Of a stretch of DNA of 64,000 nucleotides, positions 1 to 7,978 are shown in pieces (the stretch's first letter is position 1; the number at the start of each line of letters is the position of its first letter). Both the position numbers and the translations under genes were made by a program. Origin of the DNA: Streptomyces sp. KL109B. Its GTDB lineage: Bacteria; Actinomycetota; Actinomycetes; Streptomycetales; Streptomycetaceae. Below the pieces are notes generated by a model. That model did no database searches and had not been told where the DNA came from. It worked only from the letters and a program-made list of their open reading frames with translations. The DNA lies in contig NZ_JASERL010000012.1 in the NCBI RefSeq assembly GCF_030766935.1, positions 62,001-126,000 on the forward strand, given 5' to 3'.

Positions 1-1380
1 GCCCAGCGGAGCGTCCGGCGCGGGGCCGTCCAGGTCGATGCCGCGGCGGCGCAGCTTGAGCGTGTAGATGGTGTCCCGCGTGAGGAGCCGGCTGATGGCG
101 GTGGCCAGCACGATCGCCAGCATCAGCGGCAGGATGATCGAGTACTCGCCGGTCAGCTCGAAGAGGATCACCACGGCGGTGATCGGGGCCCGGGACGAGC
201 CCGCGAAGACGGCGCCCATGCCGATGAGCGCGTACGCGCCGACGGGCCCCGCCGTACCGGGCAGCAGGCCGTGCGCGACGGCGCCGAACGCGGCGCCCAG
301 CATCGCCCCGATGAACAGGCTCGGCGCGAACACCCCGCCGGAGCCGCCGATCCCGATGGTCAGGCTCGTCGCGATCATCTTGCCGACGAGCAGGAGCAGC
401 AGGAACCCGATGGCGTACCCGCCCTCCGTCGCCTTCTCCAGGACCGGGTACCCGACCCCGTACATCTCGGGAAGCGCCAGCAGGACGAGTCCGAGCGCCA
501 GGCCACCGACCGCCGGGCGCAGCCACTCGGGGCCGCGCCACAGCCAGTCGCAGGCGTCCTCGATCGCGTACAGGACGCGGGAGAAGCCGACGCCGACCGC
601 GCCCGCGACGACCCCGAGGACCGCGAACAGGGCGTACTGGCCCAGGTGTTGGACCGGGAAGTCGGGCAGGTTGAGGAACGCCACGTCGCCGAACGCGGCC
701 CGGCCGATCACGCTCGCGGTGACGCTGGCCAGGACCGTCGCGCCGAACGCCTCGACGGTGAAGGCCCGCAGGATGAGCTCCATCGCGAAGAACACGCCCG
801 CGAGCGGCGCGTTGAAGGTCGCCGCGATGCCGCCCGCAGCGCCGCACGCCACGAGCAGCTTCAGCCGCTCCTCGGTCAGGCCGGTGATCCGGCCGAGCGT
901 CGAACCGAGCGCCGAACCGATCTGCACGATCGGCCCCTCCCGGCCCACCGAACCGCCCGAGCCGATGGTCAGCGCCGACGCCAGCGTCTTCACCACGGCG
1001 ACCTTCGGGCTGATCCGGCCGCCGCGCTTGGCGACCGCGAGCATCACCTCCGGGACCCCGTGCCCGCGCGCCTCCTTGGCGAACCGGTTGACCAGCGGGC
1101 CGTACAGGAGACCGCCGACCACGGGAGCCACGACGACGAAGAAGGGGCCGAGCCAGGGCACGTGCGGATTGGCGCTGCCGGGGGCCGCCGCGTAGTCGGT
1201 GTGTCCCGACAGCAGCCGCGTGAACGTCTGGATGCACCAGCGGAAGACGATCGAGCCGAGGCCCGCCCCCGCGCCGACGAGCACCGCGAGCATCATCGTC
1301 GAACCCCGGCCGCCCAGCATCGGGCGCCTTGCGCCCAGCGTCGGGCGCGGCGCCCGCAGGGCGCCTCCTGTGCCGCTCAC
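1..1380 (-). CDS. ClC-family chloride channel/transporter (3' end outside window)
   Basis: Integral membrane protein of the ClC family, which moves chloride (or exchanges it for protons) across the cytoplasmic membrane. The minus-strand frame is open to base 1, so the C terminus is missing. Visible hallmarks are GHGVPEVM, then GSGGSVGREGPIVQ (the GREGP selectivity-filter signature) and a glycine/alanine-rich helix reading GIAATFNAPLAGVFFAMEL. The last visible residues (DTIYTLKLRRRGIDL) are the linker that normally leads into cytoplasmic CBS domains, so those probably lie beyond the edge. I chose GTG at 1380, which has a purine-rich AGG/GGG stretch upstream; an in-frame ATG at 1320 would shorten the protein by 20 residues. 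Two palindromes lie directly upstream. Family assignment is secure; transporter versus channel cannot be told. Confidence 0.9.
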   Translation of the reverse strand, partial: MSGTGGALRAPRPTLGARRPMLGGRGSTMMLAVLVGAGAGLGSIVFRWCIQTFTRLLSGHTDYAAAPGSANPHVPWLGPFFVVVAPVVGGLLYGPLVNRFAKEARGHGVPEVMLAVAKRGGRISPKVAVVKTLASALTIGSGGSVGREGPIVQIGSALGSTLGRITGLTEERLKLLVACGAAGGIAATFNAPLAGVFFAMELILRAFTVEAFGATVLASVTASVIGRAAFGDVAFLNLPDFPVQHLGQYALFAVLGVVAGAVGVGFSRVLYAIEDACDWLWRGPEWLRPAVGGLALGLVLLALPEMYGVGYPVLEKATEGGYAIGFLLLLLVGKMIATSLTIGIGGSGGVFAPSLFIGAMLGAAFGAVAHGLLPGTAGPVGAYALIGMGAVFAGSSRAPITAVVILFELTGEYSIILPLMLAIVLATAISRLLTRDTIYTLKLRRRGIDLDGPAPDAPLG

Positions 1381-1399
1381 TCTTTTCCCTACCTTACTT

Positions 1400-1437
1400 T
1401 TGCACCGTGCAAGACTCTGACCTTTGCATTATGCAAA
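1400..1437. promoter_or_regulatory. Two tandem TTGCA-TGCAA palindromes, probable operators
   Basis: Between the divergent ClC gene and epimerase gene sit TTGCACCGTGCAA (1400-1412) and TTTGCATTATGCAAA (1423-1437). Both are near-perfect inverted repeats with the same TTGCA/TGCAA core and centres 24 bases apart, about two helical turns. They stand out in an otherwise G+C-rich region. This is the architecture of a dimeric repressor binding cooperatively. A TTGACA lies at 1446-1441 on the minus strand next to the second palindrome, so the ClC gene is the likelier target. The regulator is unknown. Confidence 0.6.
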
Positions 1438-1553
1438 ACGTGTCAAGGGGGCGAGCGGGAGGGGGCATGCGTCGGGCGGGAGGGGTCTTACGGAGTCGTG
1501 ACGCATCGGCCCGGTGGCGTGGTGCGCGGGGCCGGGGACCCTAGCGTGGCGGC

Positions 1554-2552
1554 ATGCGAGTTCTGGTTACCGGCGGTGCCGGGTTCATCGGGTCCCATGT
1601 CGTCGAGGCGCTGGCCGCGCGCGGGCATGAACCCGTGGTGTTCGACGCGCGGGAAGACCCCGGCGCCGACGTGCGGGATCCGGAGGCGGTCGCCCGCGCG
1701 CTGGCGGGCGTGGACGCCGTGTGTCATCAGGCGGCGATGGTCGGGCTCGGCGACGGGGTCGCGGACGCGGCCGAGTACGTCTCCCGCAACGACCTCGGGA
1801 CGGCCGTGCTGCTCGCCGCGATGGCCGACGCCGGAGTGCGGCGGCTCGTGCTCGCCGGGTCGATGGTCGTCTACGGCGAGGGGCGCTACGCCTGTCCCCG
1901 GCACGGCGACGTACGGCCGGGGCCGCGCGCCGTCGCCGATCTGGACGCGGGCCGCTTCGAGCCCACGTGCCCGCGCTGCGCCGCCGAGTTGGAGCCGGGG
2001 CTCGTCGGCGAGGACGCCCCCGCCGACCCGCGCAACGTGTACGCCGCGACCAAGCTCGCGCAGGAGCACCTCGCCGCCGCCTGGGCGCGCGCGAGCGGCG
2101 GTACGGCGGTGTCGCTGCGCTACCACAACGTGTACGGACCGCGGATGCCCCGCGACACCCCGTACGCCGGCGTCGCCTCCTTCTTCCGCTCGGCGCTCGC
2201 CCGCGGCGAGGCACCCCGGGTCTTCGAGGACGGCCGCCAGCGCCGCGACTTCGTGCACGTACGCGATGTCGCCGAGGTCAACGCGGTGGCGCTTGAGGTC
2301 GACGCCGAGCCGGGCGCGCTGCGCGCCTACAACGCGGGCAGCGGCACCCCGCACACCGTCGGCGAGCTGGCGCACGCGCTCGCGGCGGCGTACGGCGGGC
2401 CCGAACCCGTCGTGACGGGGGAGTACCGGCTCGGCGACGTCCGGCACATCACGGCGGACTCGGCGCGGCTCCGCGCCGAGCTCGGCTGGAAGCCGGAGGT
2501 GCAGTTCGACGACGGCGTACGGGAGTTCGCGCGGGCCGCGATGCGGCGGTGA
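1554..2552 (+). CDS. NAD-dependent epimerase/dehydratase (extended SDR) with Cys/His insert
   Basis: Extended short-chain dehydrogenase/reductase of the nucleotide-sugar epimerase/dehydratase type, 332 residues, cytoplasmic. The Rossmann motif GGAGFIGSH is at about residues 7-15; the catalytic Tyr163 and Lys167 sit in YAATK; the active-site serine region is GSMVVYGE. An unusual feature is an insert after the serine strand carrying Cys114/His117 and Cys139/Cys142 (CPRH and CPRC), spaced like a small zinc knuckle that ordinary epimerases lack. No substrate can be named. The families of the glycosyltransferase locus at 6.6-8.9 kb suggest it could supply an activated sugar to that pathway, although catalase and two-component genes lie between. 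Start is the ATG at 1554; the Shine-Dalgarno is weak. Confidence 0.85.
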   Translation: MRVLVTGGAGFIGSHVVEALAARGHEPVVFDAREDPGADVRDPEAVARALAGVDAVCHQAAMVGLGDGVADAAEYVSRNDLGTAVLLAAMADAGVRRLVLAGSMVVYGEGRYACPRHGDVRPGPRAVADLDAGRFEPTCPRCAAELEPGLVGEDAPADPRNVYAATKLAQEHLAAAWARASGGTAVSLRYHNVYGPRMPRDTPYAGVASFFRSALARGEAPRVFEDGRQRRDFVHVRDVAEVNAVALEVDAEPGALRAYNAGSGTPHTVGELAHALAAAYGGPEPVVTGEYRLGDVRHITADSARLRAELGWKPEVQFDDGVREFARAAMRR

Positions 2553-2561
2553 CCCCGGCCC

Positions 2562-2957
2562 TCAGCCGGCCCGGTCGGCCAGCAGGTGCTCGCGGCCGAA
2601 CAGGGTGGCCGCGGCGCGCGCCGTCGGGGTGCCGGCGTCGAGGTCGGCGCCCGCTTCGATGAGCACCGCCACCACGCCGTCCTCGCCCTTGAACAGGGCC
2701 CCCGCGAGCGGGGACTGGTCGCGGGCGTTGCGCAGGTCCGGGTCGGCGCCGAGGCGGAGCAGGGTCCGGACCGTGTCGGCGTGACCGTGGTAGGCGGCCA
2801 GCATCAGCAGGGTGTTGGCCTGCGCGTCGGCCGCGTCCACGGGGAGCCCGTGGTCCACGAACTCGACGAGCTCGGCGGAGCGGCCCGCCCGCGCCAGATC
2901 CATGGCGAGGGCGAGGACACGCTCCGTCTGCTCGGGCGTCAGGGCGCTCCCGCTCAC
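2562..2957 (-). CDS. Ankyrin-repeat protein, catalase partner
   Basis: A 131-residue cytoplasmic protein consisting almost only of ankyrin repeats (NTLLMLAAYHGHADTVRTLL, then a repeat with QSPLAGALFKGEDGVVAVL). No signal peptide or membrane segment is visible. It starts two bases after the catalase stop codon, so the two are almost certainly one transcript. A catalase gene followed by an ankyrin gene is a known pairing: in Pseudomonas aeruginosa ankB follows katB and is needed for full catalase activity. By analogy this protein may help folding, haem loading or protection of the catalase, but that is inference from position. Its 3' end converges on the epimerase gene with a 9-base gap. Confidence 0.85.
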   Translation of the reverse strand: MSGSALTPEQTERVLALAMDLARAGRSAELVEFVDHGLPVDAADAQANTLLMLAAYHGHADTVRTLLRLGADPDLRNARDQSPLAGALFKGEDGVVAVLIEAGADLDAGTPTARAAATLFGREHLLADRAG

Positions 2958-2959
2958 GC

Positions 2960-4423
2960 TCAGAGCTCTCCCGCCGCCAGGGCCTCGACCGCCTTGCGGA
3001 CGCCCTCGCCGTAGGCCGGGTCGGCCTGCGTGCAGTTGGCGATGTGCCGCTCGACGGTCGCCTGGGACGCGCCGTTGATCGCGCGCGCCGTGTTCGCGAA
3101 CAGCGCCTGCTGCTGCTCGGGGTTCATCAGCCGGAACAGGTTGCCGGGCTGCTCGAAGTAGTTGTCGTCGTCCTCGCGGAAGTCGAACCGGTCGGCGACG
3201 GCGCCCACGGCCTGGCTCGGCTCGCGGTAGGCGGGCTGCTCCTGCCAGCGGCCGTACGAGTTCGGCTCGATGCCCGGCGTGGACCCCTGGTTGCCGTCGA
3301 CGCGCATGGAGCCGTCGCGGTGGTAGGAGTTCACGGGGTTCTTCGGCGCGTTGACCGGGATCTGGTGGTGGTTCACGCCGAGCCGGTAGCGCTGCGCGTC
3401 ACCGTAGGAGAACAGCCGGCCCTGCAGCATCTTGTCGGGCGAGAAGCTGATGCCCGGTACCACGTTCGCGGGCGTGAACGCGGCCTGCTCGACGTCCGCG
3501 AAGTAGTTGTCGGGGTTGCGGTTGAGCTCCCACTCGCCGACCTCGATCAGCGGGTAGTCCTTCTTCGACCAGACCTTGGTGAGGTCGAAGGGGTGGAAGC
3601 GGTAGTTCTCCGCGTCGGCCTCCGGCATGACCTGGATGAACAGCTTCCACTTCGGGAAGTCGCCGTTCTCGATCGAGTCGTAGAGGTCGCGCTGGTGGGA
3701 CTCGCGGTCCTTGCCGACCAGGGCCTCCGCCTCGGCGTCCGTGAGGTTCTTGATGCCCTGCTGCGTGCGGTGGTGGAACTTCACCCAGAACCGCTCGCCC
3801 TCGGCGTTGACCAGGCTGTACGTGTGCGAGCCGAAGCCGTGCATGTGCCGGTACGAGGCCGGGATGCCGCGCTCCGACATGATGATCGTGACCTGGTGCA
3901 GGGCCTCCGGGAGGTTGGTCCAGAAGTCCCAGTTGTTCTCGGGGTCGCGGAGGTTGGTGCGCGGGTCGCGCTTCACCGCGTGGTTGAGGTCCGGGAACTT
4001 CAGCGGGTCGCGGAAGAAGAACACCGGCGTGTTGTTCCCGACCAGGTCCCAGTTGCCCTCGTCCGTGTAGAACTTCAGGGCGAAACCGCGGATGTCGCGC
4101 TCGGCGTCGGCGGCGCCGCGCTCGCCGGCGACCGTGGAGAACCGGGCGAACATGTCGGTCTTCTTGCCGACCTCGGAGAAGATCTTCGCGTTCGTGTACC
4201 GCGTGATGTCGTGCGTGACCGTGAACGTGCCGAACGCGCCGGAGCCCTTGGCGTGCATACGGCGCTCGGGGATGACCTCGCGGTCGAAGTGGGCGAGCTT
4301 CTCCAGGAACCACAGGTCCTGCAGCAGCATCGGCCCACGGGGACCCGCGGTCACCGAGTTCTGGTTGTCGGGAACCGGCGCACCGGCAACCGTGGTCAGC
4401 GGCTTCTGGTTGTTCTCGGGCAA
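2960..4423 (-). CDS. katA: Monofunctional haem catalase
   Basis: Small-subunit haem catalase, 487 residues, which dismutates hydrogen peroxide to water and oxygen in the cytoplasm. The distal histidine lies in RRMHAKGSGAFG, the distal asparagine in GNNTPVFFFRD, and the proximal haem-ligand tyrosine in RLFSYGDAQRYR. Length and lack of a C-terminal flavodoxin-like domain fit a clade-3-type enzyme. The start codon is TTG (4423), chosen because AAGGAG lies six bases upstream and no ATG or GTG fits; the protein then begins LPENNQ. The leader contains a Fur/PerR-type palindrome (4477-4495), so induction by peroxide through a CatR/PerR-like repressor is likely. An ankyrin gene follows immediately. 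Confidence 0.97.
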   Translation of the reverse strand: MPENNQKPLTTVAGAPVPDNQNSVTAGPRGPMLLQDLWFLEKLAHFDREVIPERRMHAKGSGAFGTFTVTHDITRYTNAKIFSEVGKKTDMFARFSTVAGERGAADAERDIRGFALKFYTDEGNWDLVGNNTPVFFFRDPLKFPDLNHAVKRDPRTNLRDPENNWDFWTNLPEALHQVTIIMSERGIPASYRHMHGFGSHTYSLVNAEGERFWVKFHHRTQQGIKNLTDAEAEALVGKDRESHQRDLYDSIENGDFPKWKLFIQVMPEADAENYRFHPFDLTKVWSKKDYPLIEVGEWELNRNPDNYFADVEQAAFTPANVVPGISFSPDKMLQGRLFSYGDAQRYRLGVNHHQIPVNAPKNPVNSYHRDGSMRVDGNQGSTPGIEPNSYGRWQEQPAYREPSQAVGAVADRFDFREDDDNYFEQPGNLFRLMNPEQQQALFANTARAINGASQATVERHIANCTQADPAYGEGVRKAVEALAAGEL

Positions 4424-4453
4424 GGCTGGCTCCTTCGGTGCGATCAGTGATGA

Positions 4454-4495
4454 ATCGGATCGTGATTCCGATCCTAACTTGGACTATGTCTAAGT
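4454..4495. promoter_or_regulatory. PerR/CatR-type operator and second inverted repeat upstream of catalase
   Basis: Directly upstream of the catalase gene, ACTTGGAC-TAT-GTCTAAGT (4477-4495) is a 19-base inverted repeat with one mismatch between arms, like boxes bound by Fur/PerR-family peroxide sensors such as Streptomyces CatR. A second inverted repeat, ATCGGA-N7-TCCGAT, is at 4454-4472. No fur-like regulator gene is next to the catalase here, so the repressor must be encoded elsewhere. Assignment to CatR rests on general family similarity, not a site search. Confidence 0.6.
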
Positions 4496-4603
4496 CAAGC
4501 ATGGATCCAGGCGTCGTTTTCCGTCCGACACGATCACGTCCATTGGAACGCGGACCCGGTGCGCGCGCGAGCGGCGGCGCGATCGGGCCCGCGTCGCCGC
4601 AGA

Positions 4604-5728
4604 TCAGGAGGGTGTGGGCGCGTTCGGCAGCGTCACCTCGAATCGGCAGCCGCCGGGGATGTTCCGGACCGTCGCACGGCCCGCGTGCGCCTCCACGATT
4701 CCGCGCACGATCGCGAGTCCGAGGCCCGCGCCCGCCGGGGGCGTACGGGCGTGGCTGCCGCGCCAGCCGGTGTCGAAGACGCGCGGCAGGTCGTCCTCCG
4801 GGATGCCGCCGCAGCCGTCCGACACCGACACCACGACGCCGTCCGGCGAACGGTGCGCGGCGACGGCGACCGTGCCGTCCGCCGGGGTGCGGCGGATCGC
4901 GTTCACCAGGAGATTGCCCAGGACCCGGCTCATCTCCTTGCCGTCCACCTCCACCGGCAGCGGCTCCACCTCATCGCCGACGAGCCGCACCCCGTGCTCG
5001 CGCGCGAGCGGGTCCGCGCCCGCCAGCGCGTCGCTGACCAGGTCGTACAGGGAGAGCCTCGCCGGGGCGAGCGGCAGCGCCCCCGCGTGGATGCGGGACA
5101 GCTCGAAGAGGTCGCCCACCATGCCGCCCAGTCGCTCGACCTCCGTACGCATCTGCCGCAGATAGCGGTCCGGGTCCGCTGCGACCCCGTCCTCCAGGGC
5201 CTCCGCCATCGCGCGCAGGCCCGCGAGCGGGGTGCGCAGATCGTGCGAGATCCAGGCGACCAGCTCGCGCCGCGAGGTCTCCAGGGCGCGCTCGCGCTCC
5301 CGGGACGCCGCGAGCTTGGCGCTGGTCGCCGCCAGCTCCCGGCTGAGCTCCTCCAGTTCGGCGGTGGCCGGGGCCGCGGGCGCCGCGAAGTCGCCGCCGT
5401 CCCCGAACGAGCGGGCCGCCACGGCCAGTTCGCGGCTGCGCGCCACCACCCATCGGCCGAGTACGAGGGCGGTGCCGAGCGAGACGACCGCCGCCATCGC
5501 GACCACGAGCGTCACCACGGTCAGGTCGTGCGGCGACAGGAACATCGCCCATGCCACGGCGAGGGTCCCCGCCAGCATCGCGACGACGCCGACCGTCGAG
5601 ACCACGGCGAGCGAGGCGGTGAGCGAACGCCGCCGCAGCAGCCGCAGCGCCCCCGCCCCCGCGAGACCCGTGGCGGCGGCGCCCGCGAACGCGTACAGGG
5701 CGATGAGGAGGGTGTCGCGCACGGTCAC
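4604..5728 (-). CDS. Sensor histidine kinase
   Basis: Membrane sensor kinase of 374 residues, partner of the response regulator encoded just upstream. The first 95 residues contain three hydrophobic segments (about 5-26, 40-62 and 68-92) with almost no extracytoplasmic loop, so it may sense something in the membrane or within the cell. Next come a HAMP-like/coiled linker, the H-box SHDLRTPL (phospho-His about residue 162), the N-box NLLVNAIRRTP, then the DGCGGIP and GAGLGLAIV nucleotide-binding motifs. Start is GTG at 5728, overlapping the regulator stop codon by four bases (GTGA), so translation is coupled. Signal and targets are unknown. Confidence 0.92.
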   Translation of the reverse strand: MTVRDTLLIALYAFAGAAATGLAGAGALRLLRRRSLTASLAVVSTVGVVAMLAGTLAVAWAMFLSPHDLTVVTLVVAMAAVVSLGTALVLGRWVVARSRELAVAARSFGDGGDFAAPAAPATAELEELSRELAATSAKLAASRERERALETSRRELVAWISHDLRTPLAGLRAMAEALEDGVAADPDRYLRQMRTEVERLGGMVGDLFELSRIHAGALPLAPARLSLYDLVSDALAGADPLAREHGVRLVGDEVEPLPVEVDGKEMSRVLGNLLVNAIRRTPADGTVAVAAHRSPDGVVVSVSDGCGGIPEDDLPRVFDTGWRGSHARTPPAGAGLGLAIVRGIVEAHAGRATVRNIPGGCRFEVTLPNAPTPS

Positions 5729-6483
5729 GGTCGGTCCTCCCGCGCGGCGGGCTCGACGCGCGCGTCCGGCTCGAAGCGGTAACCCACGCCCCACACCGTC
5801 CGGATCAGGCGCGGCCGGGCCGGATCGGCCTCGACCTTGCCGCGCAGCCGGCGGATGTGGACGGTGACCGTCGACAGATCGCCGAACTCCCAGCCCCACA
5901 CCTCCCGCATCAGATCCTCCCTGCTGTACGCCCGCCCCGGATGCCGCAGGAAGTACGTCAACAGGTCGAACTCGCGCAGCGTGAGGGCGAGTTCGGCGCC
6001 GTTCCGGGTGGCCGTGCGCGCCGCCGGGTCGACGGTGAGGCCCGCCGCGTGCAGCGGGAGCTGCCGGTCCGTGGCGGGGCGGGCGCGGCGCAGCACCGAC
6101 TCCACGCGCAGCACCAGCTCGCGCGGGCTGAACGGCTTCGTCACATAGTCGTCCGCGCCGACCTCCAGGCCGAGGATCCGGTCGTCCTCGTCGCCGCGCG
6201 CCGTCAGCATGATGACCGGCACGGGCCCGCGCGCACGCATCCGGCGGCACACCTCAAGGCCGTCCATGCCGGGCAGCATCAGGTCGAGCACCACCAGGTC
6301 CGGGCGGTGCGCGGCGGCGCGGGCGAGCGCCGCGGGGCCGTCGTCGGCGCGGTCCACGCGATACCCGGCCCGGTCCAGATAACCCGCCACCACCTCGGCG
6401 ACGGTCGGGTCGTCGTCGACGACCAGGACGCGGGCCGCCCCGCCGTCCTGGTCCGCGCCCGTGGGCTCGTATGACTGCTGCAT
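5725..6483 (-). CDS. OmpR/PhoB-type response regulator
   Basis: Two-component response regulator of 252 residues. The receiver domain has the acidic pocket DDD (23-25), phosphoacceptor Asp67 in VVLDLMLPG, and Lys116 in YVTKPF; the C-terminal winged helix carries LTLREFDLLTYFL and the YSREDL, VTVHIRRLRGK and GVGYRFEP elements typical of the OmpR subgroup. All catalytic positions are intact, so it should be phosphorylated by the kinase encoded immediately downstream. Start is ATG 6483; the 123 bases to the divergent glycosyltransferase gene must hold both promoters, so this system could control that locus, but nothing in the sequence proves it. Confidence 0.93.
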   Translation of the reverse strand: MQQSYEPTGADQDGGAARVLVVDDDPTVAEVVAGYLDRAGYRVDRADDGPAALARAAAHRPDLVVLDLMLPGMDGLEVCRRMRARGPVPVIMLTARGDEDDRILGLEVGADDYVTKPFSPRELVLRVESVLRRARPATDRQLPLHAAGLTVDPAARTATRNGAELALTLREFDLLTYFLRHPGRAYSREDLMREVWGWEFGDLSTVTVHIRRLRGKVEADPARPRLIRTVWGVGYRFEPDARVEPAAREDRP

Positions 6484-6593
6484 ACGTCCAGACTCGCACC
6501 ACGTCGCGGCCGCGTGACGCCGCGACCGGGCGACGGCGGCCGACGTCCGTGTTTCGTAAGGAACCAGTGTCCGGTATGTCGGAATCCGGCTCG

Positions 6594-6599
6594 TAGGGT
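6594..6599 (+). promoter_or_regulatory. TAGGGT -10 element of a leaderless transcript
   Basis: TAGGGT ends seven bases before the GTG start of the glycosyltransferase gene, the spacing at which transcription would begin at or very near the start codon. No Shine-Dalgarno is present, which fits a leaderless mRNA. I see no convincing -35 hexamer. Confidence 0.5.
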
Positions 6600-6606
6600 G
6601 AGAGCC

Positions 6607-7299
6607 GTGACAAGCCCACCCACCACGGTCGACGTGGTCCTTCCCTGTCTGAACGAGGCCGAGGCCCTGCCCTGGGTGCTGGAGAGGATCCCGCCGCACT
6701 GGCGGGCCCTGGTCGTCGACAACGGCTCCACCGACGGGTCCGCGGGCATCGCCCGCTCGCTGGGAGCCCGCGTCGTGCGCGAGGAGCGGCGCGGGTTCGG
6801 CGCCGCCTGCCACGCCGGGCTCACCGCGTCCGACGCCGACATCGTGTGCTTCTGCGACTGCGACGCCTCCCTCGACCCCGGCCGGCTCGTCCCCTTCGTA
6901 CGCGAAGTGGCCGGCGGAGAAGCCGACTTGGTGCTCGGCCGACGCCGCCCCACGGCCCGTGGCGCCTGGCCGTCCCACGCCCGCGCGGGCAACCTCGCGC
7001 TCGCCCGCATGCTGCGCCGCAGGACCGGCCTTCGCCTGCACGACCTCGGACCGCTGCGCGCCGCACGGCGCGACGCGCTGCTCGGCCTCGACCTCACCGA
7101 CCGGCGCAGCGGCTACCCGCTCCAGATGGTGGTGCGCGCCGCCGACGCCGGGTGGCGGATCGCCGAGCACGACGTGCCGTACCTGCCGCGCACCGGCGCG
7201 TCCAAGGTGACCGGTACCTGGCGCGGCACCTGGCACGCGGTGCGCGACATGAGCCGGGTCCTCAACGAGACCCCCGTACGAGAAGGGAGTTCGAGGTGA
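6607..7299 (+). CDS. GT2-family glycosyltransferase
   Basis: Family 2 (GT-A fold) glycosyltransferase of 230 residues with no membrane anchor. It opens with VDVVLPCLNEAEAL, followed by the nucleotide-binding VDNGSTDGS and the acidic CDCDASLDP, which occupies the DXD-like metal site. The mid-region has GRRRPTARGAWP and the C-terminal third SGYPLQMVVRAADAGWRI and LPRTGASKVTGTW, as in dolichol-phosphate-sugar-synthase-like enzymes. Donor and acceptor are unknown. I chose GTG 6607 because of the TAGGGT box; longer in-frame extensions add a poorly conserved stretch. It begins a plus-strand run leading into a DUF2064 protein and a methyltransferase. Its last nine codons are duplicated in the micro-ORF that follows. 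Confidence 0.88.
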   Translation: MTSPPTTVDVVLPCLNEAEALPWVLERIPPHWRALVVDNGSTDGSAGIARSLGARVVREERRGFGAACHAGLTASDADIVCFCDCDASLDPGRLVPFVREVAGGEADLVLGRRRPTARGAWPSHARAGNLALARMLRRRTGLRLHDLGPLRAARRDALLGLDLTDRRSGYPLQMVVRAADAGWRIAEHDVPYLPRTGASKVTGTWRGTWHAVRDMSRVLNETPVREGSSR

Positions 7300-7358
7300 G
7301 CGCACCCCGCACGACCCCTGTACGGGAAGGGAGTTCACGGTGAGCACACCCCGCACCG
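7271..7358 (+). repeat. 44-bp tandem duplication of a stop/start junction
   Basis: 7271-7314 and 7315-7358 are direct copies, identical at 37 of 44 positions. Each copy contains the same elements in the same order: coding bases for TPVREGSSR, an AAGGGAG Shine-Dalgarno, and a GTGA stop/start overlap. The first copy ends the glycosyltransferase gene and starts a micro-ORF; the second ends the micro-ORF and starts the DUF2064 gene. Confidence 0.9.
7296..7343 (+). CDS. 15-codon micro-ORF coupling GT2 to DUF2064 gene
   Basis: GTG at 7296 overlaps the glycosyltransferase stop (GTGA) and the ORF ends with a TGA that overlaps the GTG of the next gene (GTGA at 7340-7343). The peptide, VSAPRTTPVREGSSR, ends with the same nine residues as the glycosyltransferase because of the 44-bp duplication. 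AAGGGAG precedes each start. Ribosomes could pass through all three frames by re-initiation. It may be a functional coupling element, a tiny peptide gene or a passive duplication product; there is no sign of a folded protein. Confidence 0.4.
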   Translation: MSAPRTTPVREGSSR

Positions 7359-7978
7359 CGCCGGTCGACCTCCTCGTCATCGCCAAGGAGCCGCGCCCCG
7401 GCCGCGTCAAGACCCGCCTCACCCCGCCGTTCACCCCGCAGGACGCGGCGGGGCTCGCCGAGGCCGCGCTCGCCGACACCCTCGACGCGGTCGCCGCGAC
7501 CCCGGCCGCCCGCCGCGTCCTCGTCCTCGACGGCGCCCCCGGCCCCTGGCTGCCGCCCGGCTTCGAGGTCGTCCCGCAGTGCGCGGGCGGCCTCGACGAG
7601 CGCCTCGCCGCCGCCTTCGCCGCGTGCTCCGGGCCCGCGCTCCTCATCGGCATGGACACCCCGCAGGTCCGCCCCGACCTCCTCACGGTCGACTTCGCGG
7701 ACTGCGACGCCTGGTTCGGCCCTGCGCTCGACGGCGGCTTCTGGGCCCTCGGCCTGGCCGCTCCCGACCCGGAACTGCTGCGCGGCGTCCCCATGTCGAC
7801 GGCGCACACCGGCGCCGCGCAGCGCGCCCGGCTCGTCGAAGCGGGCCTGCGCGTACGCGAGTTGCCGCCACTGCGCGACGTGGACACCGCGGCGGACGCC
7901 GCGATCGTGGCAGCGCAGGCCCCGCACGGCCGGTTCGCGGCGCGCCTCGCGCGCTGTACGGCGGGGGCCGGACGGTGA
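7340..7978 (+). CDS. DUF2064 (TIGR04282-like) nucleotidyl/glycosyltransferase-fold protein
   Basis: A 212-residue cytoplasmic protein of the DUF2064/TIGR04282 family, which has a GT-A-like fold related to CofC-type nucleotidyltransferases and is often found beside family 2 glycosyltransferases. Diagnostic stretches are LLVIAKEPRPGRVKTRL near the N terminus, GMDTPQV at about 110-116, and GPALDGGFWALGL about 20 residues later. No reaction has been settled for the family to my knowledge; making or transferring an activated sugar or lipid head group is plausible. GTG 7340 is preceded by AAGGGAG and overlaps the upstream micro-ORF stop. A second micro-ORF starts on its own stop codon. Confidence 0.85.
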   Translation: MSTPRTAPVDLLVIAKEPRPGRVKTRLTPPFTPQDAAGLAEAALADTLDAVAATPAARRVLVLDGAPGPWLPPGFEVVPQCAGGLDERLAAAFAACSGPALLIGMDTPQVRPDLLTVDFADCDAWFGPALDGGFWALGLAAPDPELLRGVPMSTAHTGAAQRARLVEAGLRVRELPPLRDVDTAADAAIVAAQAPHGRFAARLARCTAGAGR

